From Kordiimonadaceae bacterium (lineage in GTDB: Bacteria > Pseudomonadota > Alphaproteobacteria > Sphingomonadales > Emcibacteraceae): a stretch of DNA of 64,000 nt. Below, piece by piece: positions 63,039 to 64,000 of this stretch. Position numbers and translations under genes: made by a program. Position 1 is the stretch's first letter. Each line of letters starts with the position of its first letter. Where the stretch lies: NCBI GenBank assembly GCA_024236295.1, contig JACKKT010000010.1, positions 1-64,000 on the forward strand. The letters run 5' to 3'. The notes beneath the pieces were generated by a model that worked only from the letters and a program-made list of their open reading frames with translations, had not been told where the DNA came from and did not search any database.

Positions 63039-64000
63039 ATGGCACGTACTACTCCCCTCAAAGATTATCGCAATATTGGTATTATGGCCCATATTGACGC
63101 CGGTAAGACAACGACAACAGAGCGTATTCTATTTTATACAGGCATGAGCCATAAAATTGGTGAAGTACATGATGGCGCTGCGACAATGGACTGGATGGAG
63201 CAGGAGCAGGAGCGTGGGATTACGATTACTTCTGCTGCGACTACCTGTTTCTGGAAAGAAAAACGTATTAATATTATTGATACCCCTGGTCACGTTGACT
63301 TTACAATTGAGGTTGAGCGCTCACTTCGTGTGCTTGATGGTGCTGTAGCTGTTTTTGACAGTGTTGCTGGTGTTGAGCCCCAGTCAGAGACTGTATGGCG
63401 TCAGGCCGATAAATATGATGTTCCGCGTATGTGTTTTGTTAACAAAATGGACCGTATGGGTGCTGACTTTTATCGTTGCGTTAGAATGATTAAAGATCGT
63501 TTGGGCTCAAATGCGCTTGTGATCCAGTTGCCGATTGGTGTAGAGGCTGATTATAAAGGCCATGTTGATGTTGTAAAAAATGTCGGTATTATCTGGGAAG
63601 ATGAAGGTATGGGTGCAAACTATACTGAAGTTGAAATTCCTGCAGATATGGCTGATCAGGTAGCTGAATACCGTGCTGAACTTCTTGATATGGTTGTTGA
63701 GCTTGATGATGCGGTAATGGAAGCTTACCTTGAAGGTAACGAGCCTGATGTTGACACGATCAAGCGCCTTATCCGTAAAGGGACTATTTCTGGTGCTTTT
63801 GTTCCTGTTCTGACAGGTACGGCTTTTAAAAATAAAGGTGTTCAGACACTGCTTGATGCTGTTGTCGACTTTATGCCTTCACCTCTTGATATTGAAGATG
63901 TGCAGGGCGTTGAGGTTGACGGTGATACGCCGCTTTCACGCGCCCCATCTGATGATGAGCCTTTCTCAGCACTTGCTTTTAAAATTATGAATGACCCGTT
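63039..64000 (+). CDS. fusA: translation elongation factor G, N-terminal part (cut by window end)
   Basis: Translocase GTPase; 320 codons visible. MARTTPLKDYRNIGIMAHID, G1 AHIDAGKTTTTERILFYTG, G2/G3 with RGITITSAATTCFW and DTPGHVDFTIEVERSLRVLDGAV (split), G4 NKMDRMGADF. The G domain and the start of domain II are present; the rest is outside. Third gene of the rpsL-rpsG-fusA operon. Confidence 0.99.
   Translation, partial: MARTTPLKDYRNIGIMAHIDAGKTTTTERILFYTGMSHKIGEVHDGAATMDWMEQEQERGITITSAATTCFWKEKRINIIDTPGHVDFTIEVERSLRVLDGAVAVFDSVAGVEPQSETVWRQADKYDVPRMCFVNKMDRMGADFYRCVRMIKDRLGSNALVIQLPIGVEADYKGHVDVVKNVGIIWEDEGMGANYTEVEIPADMADQVAEYRAELLDMVVELDDAVMEAYLEGNEPDVDTIKRLIRKGTISGAFVPVLTGTAFKNKGVQTLLDAVVDFMPSPLDIEDVQGVEVDGDTPLSRAPSDDEPFSALAFKIMNDP

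Noticed and set aside
1..64000. CRISPR array, prophage, insertion sequence, toxin-antitoxin or defence island
   Set aside because: No regularly spaced repeats, integrase, transposase or paired small toxin genes were seen; nearly all the window is conserved housekeeping sequence.

Overview
The window is a 64 kb chromosomal stretch from an AT-leaning, free-living alphaproteobacterium. The evidence is the gene order mutS-glnD-murJ-trpS, the block nfuA / tsaB-rimI-fur-plsC-miaB-phoH-ybeY-corC-lnt-xre, a Fur protein of the alphaproteobacterial type without CxxC, a short ModE, and the cluster tRNA-Tyr, tRNA-Gly, tuf, tRNA-Trp, secE, nusG, rplKAJL, rpoBC, rpsLG, fusA. I saw no prophage, insertion sequence, integron or CRISPR array. 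I cannot name the genus.

Layout. 1-8.2 kb: acyl-CoA catabolism genes (acyl-CoA dehydrogenase, thiolase) divergent from a TetR regulator and meaB, then a D-aminoacylase-like lipoprotein, rpmB, a second TetR regulator, an AmpG-like transporter and a small zinc-ribbon protein. 8.3-20.2 kb: olsB, mutS, glnD, murJ, trpS, a DUF4136 lipoprotein, a DUF2333 protein, uspA and nfuA. 20.2-31.4 kb: a polysaccharide deacetylase, then the tsaB-to-lnt housekeeping run, an Xre regulator, a DUF952 protein and pyrD. 31.4-40.4 kb: iron storage genes bfr and bfd with Fur-type control sites, arsC, a second D-aminoacylase-like lipoprotein coupled to a sodium/solute symporter, fumC, a FadE-type acyl-CoA dehydrogenase and lapA. 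40.5-46.5 kb: a large sensor kinase and modABC with modE. 46.7-64 kb: four other tRNAs' worth of translation and transcription genes (five tRNAs in all), with fusA cut by the window end.

Main points of interest. (1) secE and nusG, and the adjacent tRNA-Trp, carry about ten small deletions and no insertions within roughly 0.9 kb, while all neighbours are intact. The underlying codons are still conserved, so this is probably a local sequence error. (2) The sensor kinase joins two periplasmic binding domains to a PAS domain that has the FixL haem His and Arg at the exact FixL spacing. (3) A perfect 17-bp inverted repeat with a ModE-operator-like core sits just before modA. (4) The bfd promoter is near consensus and is overlapped by a 7-1-7 Fur box, and the bfr terminator lies inside the 3' end of the convergent pyrD gene. 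(5) Two D-aminoacylase-like lipoproteins have lost known metal ligands of that family.

Starts were moved from the longest possible ORF where a Shine-Dalgarno sequence and family N-termini supported it. All function calls are by reading motifs; no search was run.
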